From positions 52,383-116,382 of IMG/VR virus record IMGVR_UViG_3300020447_000001: a DNA stretch of 64,000 nt; one strand, given 5' to 3'. The position numbers and the translations under genes were made by a program. Source of the DNA: a virus. The notes under the pieces are model-generated. The model was not told the DNA's origin and searched no databases. It worked only from the letters and a program-made list of their open reading frames with translations. Shown piece after piece: positions 1-7,740 of the stretch. Every line of letters begins with the position of its first letter. Position 1 is the stretch's first letter.

Positions 1-8
1 GGAAAAAG

Positions 9-209
9 ATGAGTCGTAAGAAAGTATTGATAACGATTGCGAAAAACGGGGACATAGAAAGTATTCAACCCGTAGGATATTCGGGACCAAATGCCTGTTA
101 CAAGGCTACTGAACCGTTTGATAAGGCGTTAGCTCCTAATACTAAAACAGACAAAAAGACACCGGACTATTATAAATCCGAAGCAAACAAATTGAGGGAG
201 ACAGAATGA
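9..209 (+). CDS. DUF2997-like small protein
   Basis: A 66-residue protein with a short beta-rich start (RKKVLITIAKNGDIES), then a Gly-Pro-x-x-Cys segment near residue 28 and a tail rich in Lys, Asp and Glu. This pattern (basic start, GxSGPxxC, charged tail) matches DUF2997 proteins, which in cyanobacteria and other bacteria sit beside Ycf46-like AAA ATPases. Here the next gene, overlapping by ATGA, is such an ATPase, which supports the call. Function is unknown; a partner or substrate of the ATPase is an inference. The first bases of the window give a GGAAAAAG ribosome-site-like start. Confidence 0.65.
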   Translation: MSRKKVLITIAKNGDIESIQPVGYSGPNACYKATEPFDKALAPNTKTDKKTPDYYKSEANKLRETE

Positions 210-2104
210 GTAAACTAACTACTGAGCTAAACGAAGCGCAGGCGTGCCACGAAAGCGCAATTGTTATTGAAACAACTGAGCCAAGAGAAGTGGAGAATGA
301 GATTCGGGAATTGGTGTATAGTCAAAACAAATCGGTAGACGATGCCGACAAATCAGTTTTATTGGCTATTCATGATCCGGTTAAAGGGCTTTGCGATTCT
401 GAGGGAATGCCGTTCAATGGCGGTGCAGGAGCACAAGACCCTGAGTTAGCAAAGCTAGGTATTGTGCCACAAGCACAGGGCGCTGAAGATGCCCTAACCG
501 CAGTCCAGTTCTTTATGGATATAGCACAGGAGCGACTTACCCGGCTAGAGAATGACGAAGCTCAACCTGGGGATAGTTCGCTTCAGATTCTGATGCTGAA
601 GTACTTCGATCGTCAACTAATGCCTAACGGGTCAGACTCAAACGCTGATCCAATATTATTGACGGCAATTGACCATCTATGTCGCATAGGTGCTCAAGTC
701 AACGTATGCGCAATTTTGTTAACTCAACCCGGAGCAAAGCTTCCAGCTGAGTTCATTGAGTACTGTGCAGTTATTGATCACGAGCTTCCTCCGAATGATG
801 TGAGAGAACTCATCATTGAGGATCTTGTTGAGACGTGTTCGTTTGCTTCGGACATATCTAAAGAAGAGATAACTGCAACTATAAAAGTCACGAGCGGCTT
901 GAGTTACTCAGGTACCGAACGAATTGTAGCGAGAAGTCTTACTAAGCATAAGGGTTTGAACCCATCCGCTATGTTGCGGGAGAAAGGAAAACAGTTAGCA
1001 AAGCGAGACCTGGGGTTCTGGTGTGCTGACATGGACCCCTTTGTATTGTGGCCCGTTCCGGATAATGAGTTTAACCAATACCGCGAGGTTATTTGTCTGG
1101 CGGAGGAAACTCATCAGATGAATTCTCAAGTTCCAGACGGTCATGTTAGAGCCCGTGTTCGATATTTAGATGAGGAGATTAAAAAGGAACACTGGCTTGA
1201 TCCAATGCCTCTCGTAGACTTCGAATCGCAATTTCGCCCTGAGCGAGATTATTTCAGTTACAAAAACTGGATTGGGTTTGAAGGCGTTAAAGATTATATG
1301 CGTAGGGGCGCAGGTACGGTGCAGCCAGATCGTTGCCATATGAAGGGCATCTTGTTTGTTGGCGTTCCTGGGGCTGGTAAATCCTTCGGTATTAAGTGTA
1401 CCGCAGGAGAACTAAAAATGCCCGTTACCTCAATTGAATCGGGTAAGTTGTTTAGCATGTGGCAAGGTGAGACTGACAAGAACTTGTCTCGTATGCTGAA
1501 AACTATCGAAGCGATTGGGGGAATGCTCGCTATTGACGAATACCAACGATTCATCAGCGAAAAGAAAGATAGTTCTGGTAAGTCATCTGGTGACGGAGGC
1601 ACCGGCGAGCGAGTATCTGGAGGTATTCTAACTTGGCAGCAAAACCAGAACGGCGTGTTCATTTTTGGATGTGCTAACGATATCAGTTCTATCCCGTCTG
1701 CGTTTACAAGGTCCGGGCGTTTTCAAAGCACCTTTGTTGTCGGTTTTCCTGGTCGTAAGGCTAAGGATAAAGGCTGGGAAGGGTATAGAAAACGTCATTG
1801 TCTTGAGCAACAGGAGCCGCCAAACGACGAAAACTGGACCGTCGGTGAGATTGCAGAATGCTGCAAGATTGCCGAGCAACAGCGCCTTTCCCTTAAAGAC
1901 GCAGAAAAGTACGTCAAACGCGTCTATAAGGGAGATGGTAAAAAGGAGCAAGACGCTTTATTTGAATGGGCAGAAGACGCTGATTGCATGTGCGTAGAAA
2001 CTGGCGAGAAGTTTGTGCATCCGCGCAAGCAGAAAAGAACTAAGTCAGCTAGTTCTAAGCCCACTACTCGTGCACCTCGTCGAGGTGTCAGAAAGGTTGA
2101 TTAA
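206..2104 (+). CDS. Ycf46-like AAA+ ATPase
   Basis: A 632-residue protein. The C-terminal half is an AAA+ module: Walker A GVPGAGKS near residues 386-393, Walker B MLAIDE near 440-445, sensor 1 (CANDIS) near 490 and an arginine-finger-like SGRF near 503. The N-terminal half contains a degenerate P-loop-type domain ending in a KLPAEF...DHELPP segment, as in Ycf46 proteins, which pair an inactive first domain with an active second one. The start overlaps the DUF2997-like stop by ATGA and is preceded by GGGAG. Ycf46 is linked to CO2 use in cyanobacteria, but the phage role is unknown; remodelling a phage or host complex is inferred. The C-terminal 25 residues are very basic. Confidence 0.8.
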   Translation: MSKLTTELNEAQACHESAIVIETTEPREVENEIRELVYSQNKSVDDADKSVLLAIHDPVKGLCDSEGMPFNGGAGAQDPELAKLGIVPQAQGAEDALTAVQFFMDIAQERLTRLENDEAQPGDSSLQILMLKYFDRQLMPNGSDSNADPILLTAIDHLCRIGAQVNVCAILLTQPGAKLPAEFIEYCAVIDHELPPNDVRELIIEDLVETCSFASDISKEEITATIKVTSGLSYSGTERIVARSLTKHKGLNPSAMLREKGKQLAKRDLGFWCADMDPFVLWPVPDNEFNQYREVICLAEETHQMNSQVPDGHVRARVRYLDEEIKKEHWLDPMPLVDFESQFRPERDYFSYKNWIGFEGVKDYMRRGAGTVQPDRCHMKGILFVGVPGAGKSFGIKCTAGELKMPVTSIESGKLFSMWQGETDKNLSRMLKTIEAIGGMLAIDEYQRFISEKKDSSGKSSGDGGTGERVSGGILTWQQNQNGVFIFGCANDISSIPSAFTRSGRFQSTFVVGFPGRKAKDKGWEGYRKRHCLEQQEPPNDENWTVGEIAECCKIAEQQRLSLKDAEKYVKRVYKGDGKKEQDALFEWAEDADCMCVETGEKFVHPRKQKRTKSASSKPTTRAPRRGVRKVD

Positions 2105-2106
2105 GT

Positions 2107-2343
2107 ATGATTTCTAGCGATCCTTTAGTGGGAACGTTGGAAGAGAAAGCAATCGAAAATCCCCACGAGTCGCAAGATGAGTGGGGATTTTTGCATTCTC
2201 CTCCGAAGTCAGTGAAGATTATTTATAAGACCACGGCATACGCAGGAATGATAGTGGGAATTGCTTTAGCGTTTCCGCTCATCGCTGTATCTAGCGCTAA
2301 GAAGTGGTACGACAAAAGTAGAAAGGACAAATACGGTGAGTAG
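2107..2343 (+). CDS. Small single-pass membrane protein
   Basis: A 78-residue protein with one hydrophobic segment at about residues 41-60 (AGMIVGIALAFPLIAV), followed by a basic tail (KKWYDKSRKDK), so the C-terminus is probably cytoplasmic. It starts two bases after the AAA ATPase stop behind AAAGG and overlaps the next start by eight bases, so it belongs to the same transcription unit. No family recognised. It could tether the neighbouring ATPase or its partners to the membrane, which is speculation from context only. Confidence 0.6.
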   Translation: MISSDPLVGTLEEKAIENPHESQDEWGFLHSPPKSVKIIYKTTAYAGMIVGIALAFPLIAVSSAKKWYDKSRKDKYGE

Positions 2344-3781
2344 TAATGAACAATGGGAGCCGTTTTTCAACGCGTATCCCGAGCAAAGTGACGATCTACT
2401 CTTACAAACGATGGAGGAAGAAATGGCAGAAAATGCACAGGAACCTACCCCACAAACACCGCAGGATGCAGTAGATAATTTGGGTGAAATTGACGTGGAT
2501 CAAGCAGCGAATTGGGTGGGCAGTAATTGTTCATTCTTTTGTTATAGCATTAGCAGCCCGCCCAAAAGTCGGACGATTCCTAGGAATGAGATGGAAGTTA
2601 TTGCGTCTGCTGCTCATGCAGATCCGGATGCAGTTCAAACTTCTTTGAAGATCTTTGATCCGAAGGAATTTCCTATTATCAAGGAGGGAGCGGCAGTACA
2701 AAAGCGCTTTGACGCGCTCATTAACAAATACGCAGTTCCGAAGCAAACACTTGTGCGGGGGTTAGCTGCAAAGACCGCAGAGGAAAATGGTGGTCTTAAA
2801 CAAGTTGTAGACAACGAGCGCGATAAAGGACGTTATATGATTCTCAACGAGAACATTGAAACGTTCGTGACGCAGTTCGATGTGATTATGGCTTCTTACA
2901 TGGATTGGGGGCAACGATTGTTGCAACGATATGAAACCATTAAAGAACGCGATAAGACGCGATTAGCTGATTTCTGGTCGTTGATTCGCCATAAGTATCC
3001 GAGTCAAGCTTATGTGGAGTCAAAGATTCGTGTTCGCTCGCCCTCGTTTGAAGCAGCTAATCACATGCTGAGTACGACTCATTTGCCGCAAAGGATGCGA
3101 GAAGCATTAACTGAGCAATATAAGTCCGAAGCTGCTTCGCAGGTTCAGGCTTGTTGTGAGGCTATGATGCAAGCGCTTCTGGATGCGGTGACGCTCGCCA
3201 CTAAGCAGTTGGGACGAAGGACTCGAGTTAATCCTGCAATTGAGGATCCGGATTACGCCCATCTTCGAGATGGAGAAGTAGCTTTCTTTGAGAGTCACGA
3301 AGACGCCAAGGAAGATATTCCGGAGGATTTTGTTCGTGTGAAAATCCAACTCGTTAAGACAGACGAGAACGGAAAGCGAACGAATAAGCGTGATCAGCAG
3401 GGTAATCCAGCGACGGAAGTGTTATTAATTCCCGAGGAAGAGTTTACTTCGCGTTTAAAGCCTCGCCAAACGAATGACGAGTATTGTCGCTTGTTCGACG
3501 GACAAATACAGGCTTTGATTGATATGGGCGAGAAGCTGCATAAGTTCGAGGGATTGTTGGACGTAGGGAATAGCCCGTTGAAATCGTTTTCAGACCAAGT
3601 GCAAACTATCTTGACTGCACATGGTGAATCTAGTTCGTCTATCACTAACAGCCTCAAAAATAGTGGATTACGACGAGATACTGTGCATGGTCAATTGTCT
3701 GATTTAAAAGGAAAATTGGCGGAGCAACTTACTATTCAAAGTAAGAAGAAAAAGGTAAGTCGACGTAACTTAGGCGTTTAG
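2336..3781 (+). CDS. Unknown helical protein with basic KKKVSRRNLGV tail
   Basis: A 481-residue, mostly helical, charged protein with a GTG start (AAAGGA upstream). The N-terminus is acidic and Gln/Pro-rich, the middle is helical with many Arg and Glu residues, and the end is Lys/Arg-rich and finishes in KKKVSRRNLGV. The next protein ends in almost the same sequence (KKKIARRNLGV) though the two are otherwise unlike. It lies in the operon of the Ycf46-like ATPase and could be its substrate or partner. No catalytic motif was seen and no family recognised. Confidence 0.6.
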   Translation: MSSNEQWEPFFNAYPEQSDDLLLQTMEEEMAENAQEPTPQTPQDAVDNLGEIDVDQAANWVGSNCSFFCYSISSPPKSRTIPRNEMEVIASAAHADPDAVQTSLKIFDPKEFPIIKEGAAVQKRFDALINKYAVPKQTLVRGLAAKTAEENGGLKQVVDNERDKGRYMILNENIETFVTQFDVIMASYMDWGQRLLQRYETIKERDKTRLADFWSLIRHKYPSQAYVESKIRVRSPSFEAANHMLSTTHLPQRMREALTEQYKSEAASQVQACCEAMMQALLDAVTLATKQLGRRTRVNPAIEDPDYAHLRDGEVAFFESHEDAKEDIPEDFVRVKIQLVKTDENGKRTNKRDQQGNPATEVLLIPEEEFTSRLKPRQTNDEYCRLFDGQIQALIDMGEKLHKFEGLLDVGNSPLKSFSDQVQTILTAHGESSSSITNSLKNSGLRRDTVHGQLSDLKGKLAEQLTIQSKKKKVSRRNLGV

Positions 3782-3793
3782 TAGGAGTTTAGT

Positions 3794-4159
3794 ATGTCTC
3801 TAACTACTCGTGACATGGAGCATGCACGACAACGGGTAGCTGGTATGACTCCGCCTCAATTACTGACTAGACTAAATCGTATAACGAAGCCGGAAAAGTT
3901 GCATGCTTTTTCTGCCGCAGTTGCAGAGCATCTTGAGGCGTGTAACTCAGAGCGTGAGGTTAAAAGATACCATCGTGTACTTGTACGCATTGATGAACGT
4001 CGAGATAGCAATACGCTAGATTTAGAGTATTACCTAGGTAGATTTCAGGCAACAAAAATGCCCGAGAAACCTAAGGTTAAGGAAGTAATTGTTAAGCAAC
4101 CAGTTATTCAACTACCTAAACCTAAGAAGAAGATAGCGAGGAGAAACTTAGGCGTATGA
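3794..4159 (+). CDS. Unknown protein with basic KKKIARRNLGV tail
   Basis: A 121-residue basic protein with a TAGGAG ribosome site. It is predicted helical through about residue 90, then has a linker rich in Lys, Pro and Val (KPKVKEVIVKQPVIQLPKPK) and ends in KKKIARRNLGV. The final RRNLGV is identical to the end of the preceding 481-residue protein. The Pro/Lys linker suggests that the tail is a flexible extension. Function unknown; the stop overlaps the next start (ATGA). Confidence 0.6.
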   Translation: MSLTTRDMEHARQRVAGMTPPQLLTRLNRITKPEKLHAFSAAVAEHLEACNSEREVKRYHRVLVRIDERRDSNTLDLEYYLGRFQATKMPEKPKVKEVIVKQPVIQLPKPKKKIARRNLGV

Positions 4160-4464
4160 AGATCGTGATCGATAAGGACGCTACTGTCCATAAGATCTAC
4201 GAAAAAGAATTTGATGATGAGCTTGGTCTCACGCATCAACGGGCATCGCACGTTGAGCCGGTTAATCCGGTTCTTCGTGCGTTGTTCCATCTTATTCGTA
4301 GGTGGGTGCACGACACCAGCATCCTGGCAGACTTTACACGGCTATGGCCCTGTAAGTGGAGAGCCAGGATATTTGACGGCCCTACGTTGGGTCCGTTTAG
4401 CCGCAGGAGCGACGCCATCGGGGCAGAAATTAAACACATTGAAAGACAGTTTTTGAAAGGGTAA
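4156..4464 (+). CDS. Unknown small protein
   Basis: A 102-residue protein whose start overlaps the upstream stop (ATGA). A second reading frame at 4211-4456 is also open, but this frame has the coupled start and a plausible amino-acid mix. It is basic, with a conserved-looking aromatic core (WPCKWRARIFDG). No family recognised. Confidence 0.5.
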   Translation: MKIVIDKDATVHKIYEKEFDDELGLTHQRASHVEPVNPVLRALFHLIRRWVHDTSILADFTRLWPCKWRARIFDGPTLGPFSRRSDAIGAEIKHIERQFLKG

Positions 4465-4468
4465 CAAA

Positions 4469-4909
4469 ATGACAGTAACACTAGATGACGTAACAACAGC
4501 AGCACTAGCAAAGTATTACACCAAGGAAAGCAAAAACATCGATGTTGCGCCTGGCGCACATACGATTGACGAAGAATTCTCCGTTCGTGTCGTTGGAACG
4601 ATTGAGCGAAAGCCTGACACAGAAGCAAAGCCGCCTATGCGGATTCCAATCGCACATGTGTTAGCTGTGTTCATTGGAAACATCGATACCTACCATCCGG
4701 AAATTGCAGATGACGTACGGGAGGATCTGCAAAAAACGTTGAAAGAATGCGCCACAAAACCAGAGCGTATAGAGAGAAACTATCCGGCTGAGCTAGCGAT
4801 CACCAAAGACATGGTGGACGATGCAGAAGCTTATTACAAGAAGCGTGTTGACGCTAAGCCCCGAAAAGGTGCGACGTCTTTCCACGGCAAAGTAACGGTT
4901 ATCAGCTAA
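4469..4909 (+). CDS. Unknown 146-residue protein, last gene of the first operon
   Basis: The gene starts after GAAAGGG and ends just before a strong intrinsic terminator. It encodes an N-terminal helical start, a beta-type middle (EEFSVRVVGTIERKPD) and a helical second half with many Lys and Glu. In several phages a protein of this kind precedes other early genes, but I cannot name the family. No catalytic motif seen. Confidence 0.55.
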   Translation: MTVTLDDVTTAALAKYYTKESKNIDVAPGAHTIDEEFSVRVVGTIERKPDTEAKPPMRIPIAHVLAVFIGNIDTYHPEIADDVREDLQKTLKECATKPERIERNYPAELAITKDMVDDAEAYYKKRVDAKPRKGATSFHGKVTVIS

Positions 4910-4924
4910 TAACTAAACTAGCTT

Positions 4925-4958
4925 ACGGGGGCGGCATATTAGTGTCGCCCCCGTTTTT
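4925..4958 (+). terminator. Intrinsic terminator
   Basis: A perfect 9-bp stem, ACGGGGGCG pairing with CGCCCCCGT, is followed directly by TTTTT. It closes the first operon. The next ribosome site (GGAGG, 4959-4963) begins right after the U-run. Confidence 0.9.
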
Positions 4959-4968
4959 GGAGGTACAC

Positions 4969-6486
4969 ATGAGTTGGTTTGAAGTAGATCGAAAAGGGAT
5001 GAGGCAGGTTAATCAGAGGATTGTTGATCGCCGTGGATTCGGCATCATGATGGGAGAGTTGTATCAGAATGTAATGGATACAGATGCGACGGAGTGTTTC
5101 ATCACTACGACAAATCTAGAAGGACGTTCTCGAGTTGAGGTAGTTATAACAGACAATGGTCCTGGTTTTGCTCGTCTTTCGGACGCCTGGACAATGTTTG
5201 CACCGTCCATGAAGAAAGACGATCCTACAAAAGCCGGTCGTTTCAACCTGGGCGAGAAGATGGTGCTATCGTTCTGCCACAGTGCGCAGATCGAGACGAC
5301 GAGCGGTACTGTTGAGTTTAATGAGGATGATGACGATCGAAAACTGGATGTGCGACGAAAATACGCGGACGGTACTCGAGTTACGTTGGAGTTGATGTGT
5401 AATCAAAAACAGTTCGATGAAATGCTGGATTACATACCTACACTTATTGTGCGTGAAGGATTACGTCTTTGCGTAAACGGCGCGGAGATACATCATCGCG
5501 AACCTATCGCAACGTGGGAAGAAACTATCCCTACCGAGATCGGAGAAGATTTACGGAAGAGCCGCCGTAAAACAGAAGTTCGTATCTATGAGCCTGAAAT
5601 AGGCGAAGTACCTATGCTTTACGAAATGGGTATCCCCGTCGTTGAGACAGGAGATAAGTGGCATGTTTCTGTTGAGCAGAAGGTTCCTCTCAATACAGAG
5701 CGGGACAACGTAACGCCTTCGTTCCTGAAGGAAGTCCGCGTGTCTGTTGTTAACAACATGCACGAGCAGTTGGACGAGGAAGATACTCAAGCGGCGTGGG
5801 TCAATGAGGCTACGTCCGATAAGCGTTGTAATGACGATGCATCTGAGACTTTTCGCATTAAGAAGTATGGCGAGAAAAGTGTGGCGTTTGATCCCTCCAA
5901 CCCCGAGGCAAACGCTGTAGCCATGAGTGAGGGATACACGATTATCCCTTCGCGTGGTCTTACGTCTGGGCAGCGAGATAATCTGAAAGGCGCTGGAACA
6001 TTAAGTTCGTCATCTCAAGAGTTTCCTACCGCAGGTGTAGGAGCGTACAGCGACGATCCTACATCTCCACCAGTGGAAGTACTTGCAGAGGATGACTTAA
6101 CCGAAGCTATGGTGGAGGTTCGTCAGTACTCCAAGGTGCTTGGTATGGAGCTTTTGGGTGTGGCAATCAGCGTTAGGTTTGTCCGCATGAAGAGGTTCCC
6201 AGGAAAACCCTGGATTGCGGCTTTTGGGGCCAAACAATTGGACTTTAATGTCCATAAGATTGGTAAGAAAGCATTTGCCACAAAGTACGCAGTTGGAACC
6301 GAAAATCTAGACTCGCTATTGATTCACGAGTTTGGTCATCATTTCGAGTCTGATCATCTTAGCTCTAAGTACCACGAAGCTTTGTGTAACTTAGGTGCGA
6401 AACTAAAGGCTGTGACTTTAAACCAATTGCAGGCCGCTCAAAAGGCTAATGACGACGGAGTCTCTTATGAGAAGGTACAGAAATGA
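4969..6486 (+). CDS. GHKL ATPase fused to HExxH metallopeptidase-like domain
   Basis: A 505-residue protein. The ATG at 4969 is chosen because GGAGG lies at 4959-4963; an upstream in-frame GTG (4942) lies inside the terminator stem. The first 200 residues carry GHKL (Hsp90/MutL/histidine-kinase) ATP-binding motifs: an N-box helix (GELYQNVMDTDAT, about 28-40), DNGPGF at about 62-67 and GRFNLGEKM at about 90-98. The C-terminus carries HEFGH at 453-457 followed by ESDHLS, the zinc-binding signature of metallopeptidases. The two halves are joined by a low-complexity linker. An ATP-driven protease or remodeller is possible but not shown. Not known to me as a common fusion. Confidence 0.8.
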   Translation: MSWFEVDRKGMRQVNQRIVDRRGFGIMMGELYQNVMDTDATECFITTTNLEGRSRVEVVITDNGPGFARLSDAWTMFAPSMKKDDPTKAGRFNLGEKMVLSFCHSAQIETTSGTVEFNEDDDDRKLDVRRKYADGTRVTLELMCNQKQFDEMLDYIPTLIVREGLRLCVNGAEIHHREPIATWEETIPTEIGEDLRKSRRKTEVRIYEPEIGEVPMLYEMGIPVVETGDKWHVSVEQKVPLNTERDNVTPSFLKEVRVSVVNNMHEQLDEEDTQAAWVNEATSDKRCNDDASETFRIKKYGEKSVAFDPSNPEANAVAMSEGYTIIPSRGLTSGQRDNLKGAGTLSSSSQEFPTAGVGAYSDDPTSPPVEVLAEDDLTEAMVEVRQYSKVLGMELLGVAISVRFVRMKRFPGKPWIAAFGAKQLDFNVHKIGKKAFATKYAVGTENLDSLLIHEFGHHFESDHLSSKYHEALCNLGAKLKAVTLNQLQAAQKANDDGVSYEKVQK

Positions 6487-6623
6487 CATTTTTTGTGTAC
6501 GCAGAAACAATGATTGCTTCGGATGCGGAATCGGAAGAAGACGCTAAGGAGGAGGCTCGACAAACGTTGATTGAGCGCCTGCTGAAAAACGAAGTTGAAT
6601 GGCTAGTAGAGGAGGAAGAATAA
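6483..6623 (+). CDS. Small acidic protein
   Basis: A 46-residue ORF beginning MTFFVYAETMIASDAE and ending EVEWLVEEEE. The start overlaps the upstream TGA and the stop overlaps the next ATG (TAATG), which is typical translational coupling. The pattern, a short beta strand followed by acidic Asp/Glu/Ala helix, resembles the small proteins at 22507 and 22824. Function unknown. Confidence 0.6.
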   Translation: MTFFVYAETMIASDAESEEDAKEEARQTLIERLLKNEVEWLVEEEE

Positions 6624-7060
6624 TGGGAGCTGATCTTATTTTAACTTCACTTCCTCGTTGTCAACTTACTGACGAGAGGAAAGTAAAGATTAGAGAAGCA
6701 GTAGAAGGAGTACCCGATAAGGAGGTCCTTGCATTTAATAGCGATTTTCGCTGCATGGAGTTATCGGACGAGAAAGATCCTTCTAGTTTAAGCGAGGAGG
6801 AACACGATAAGGAACTTGCCAAGGAAGTGCGAGAAGATATTCTTGAAGCCTGCCTTGAGATTTTGCGCGATGCTGACGAACCTCGAGATATGAGTACTAT
6901 ACGTTTTCCAGGAATGAAATATGACGTCCTGATAAGCGGAGGTATGTCTTGGGGGGATATGCCTACAGACAGCTGCGACTTGTTTGACCGGTGTCAAAAC
7001 TTTGAGCCTATTTGGGATCTTCTTCAAGCATTTGCGGAGGAGGATTTTAAATGTCAGTAA
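6623..7060 (+). CDS. Conserved-type phage protein of unknown function
   Basis: A 145-residue acidic protein. The ATG at 6623 is preferred over one at 6599 because GAGGAGGAA precedes it and it overlaps the preceding stop. It begins MGADLILTSLP and has a C-terminal segment with Gly, Met and Trp (ISGGMSWGDMPTDSCDLFD). Such MGAD-type proteins recur in phages and bacteria with no assigned role. It overlaps the GP88-like gene by ten bases. Confidence 0.6.
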   Translation: MGADLILTSLPRCQLTDERKVKIREAVEGVPDKEVLAFNSDFRCMELSDEKDPSSLSEEEHDKELAKEVREDILEACLEILRDADEPRDMSTIRFPGMKYDVLISGGMSWGDMPTDSCDLFDRCQNFEPIWDLLQAFAEEDFKCQ

Positions 7061-7740
7061 CAGCGGGTAATACCAAGCTGGGGAAACTCATTTGGTGTTG
7101 GTCGTTGCCTACGTTAGCGGCTATCTGTGTTGGATCCACAGAGGTCTGTAGAAAATTATGCTATGCAATGAAGGGCTTCTTTCGAATGCCCAGTGTGAAG
7201 GATGCACATTACAAAAACTACCAAATGTCCCAAGAGAAGGACTTCTCGCAGTATATGAGTATGGCCCTGAGCAATATCTTTGCCAGGGTCGTACGCGTCC
7301 ATGTAAGCGGGGACTTCTATAATGAGGCCTACGTACGGAAATGGCTCAAGATCGTCCGTAGGAGGCCATATATTGCGTTCTATGCCTATACACGGAGCTG
7401 GCGTAGCGACGAGATACTTCCAGCGCTGAAAGAGCTGGCAAAAGAGCCTAATTTCTTCATGTGGTGGTCCTGTGACAAAGACACAGGGGCTCCGCCGCGT
7501 AGTAGATATGTTAGGCGAGCTTACTTAATGGAGAACGACGATGACATCGCTTCTTACAAGGTTGATCTCGTATTTCGAGACAAATGCAAGACAGTGATGA
7601 AATATGACCCGAAGGGCAATCAAGTGTGCCCGTACGATAACGGGGTAACACTTACAACTTGCTCTAAGTGCAAGCTGTGCTTTACAGACGAGGTAATAGC
7701 TAAGAAAAAGCTCGTCGAGCTTAGCCCATCAGTCGTATAG
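7051..7740 (+). CDS. GP88-family protein (DUF7227-like)
   Basis: A 229-residue protein with NTKLGK...WSLP near the start, a Cys-x3-Cys-Tyr-Ala motif (CRKLCYA) at about 33-39, RVHVSGDFYNE near 85 and a Cys-rich C-terminal cluster (CSKCKLCF). These are the hallmarks of the gene product 88 family first named in mycobacteriophages. The Cys clusters suggest a metal or iron-sulfur site. The biochemical function is unknown. GAGGAGGATTTTAA precedes the ATG. Its end overlaps the end of the convergent minus-strand gene by 12 bases. Confidence 0.8.
   Translation: MSVTAGNTKLGKLIWCWSLPTLAAICVGSTEVCRKLCYAMKGFFRMPSVKDAHYKNYQMSQEKDFSQYMSMALSNIFARVVRVHVSGDFYNEAYVRKWLKIVRRRPYIAFYAYTRSWRSDEILPALKELAKEPNFFMWWSCDKDTGAPPRSRYVRRAYLMENDDDIASYKVDLVFRDKCKTVMKYDPKGNQVCPYDNGVTLTTCSKCKLCFTDEVIAKKKLVELSPSVV

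Noticed and set aside
1294-1997. Open frames on both strands inside the AAA ATPase gene
   Set aside because: Shadow frames of a well-supported coding region.
4211-4456. Alternative open frame overlapping the gene at 4156
   Set aside because: The 4156 frame has a stop-start overlap and better composition; this one lacks a ribosome site.
4942-4968. GTG start upstream of the GHKL gene
   Set aside because: It lies inside the terminator hairpin; the ATG at 4969 has a perfect GGAGG.
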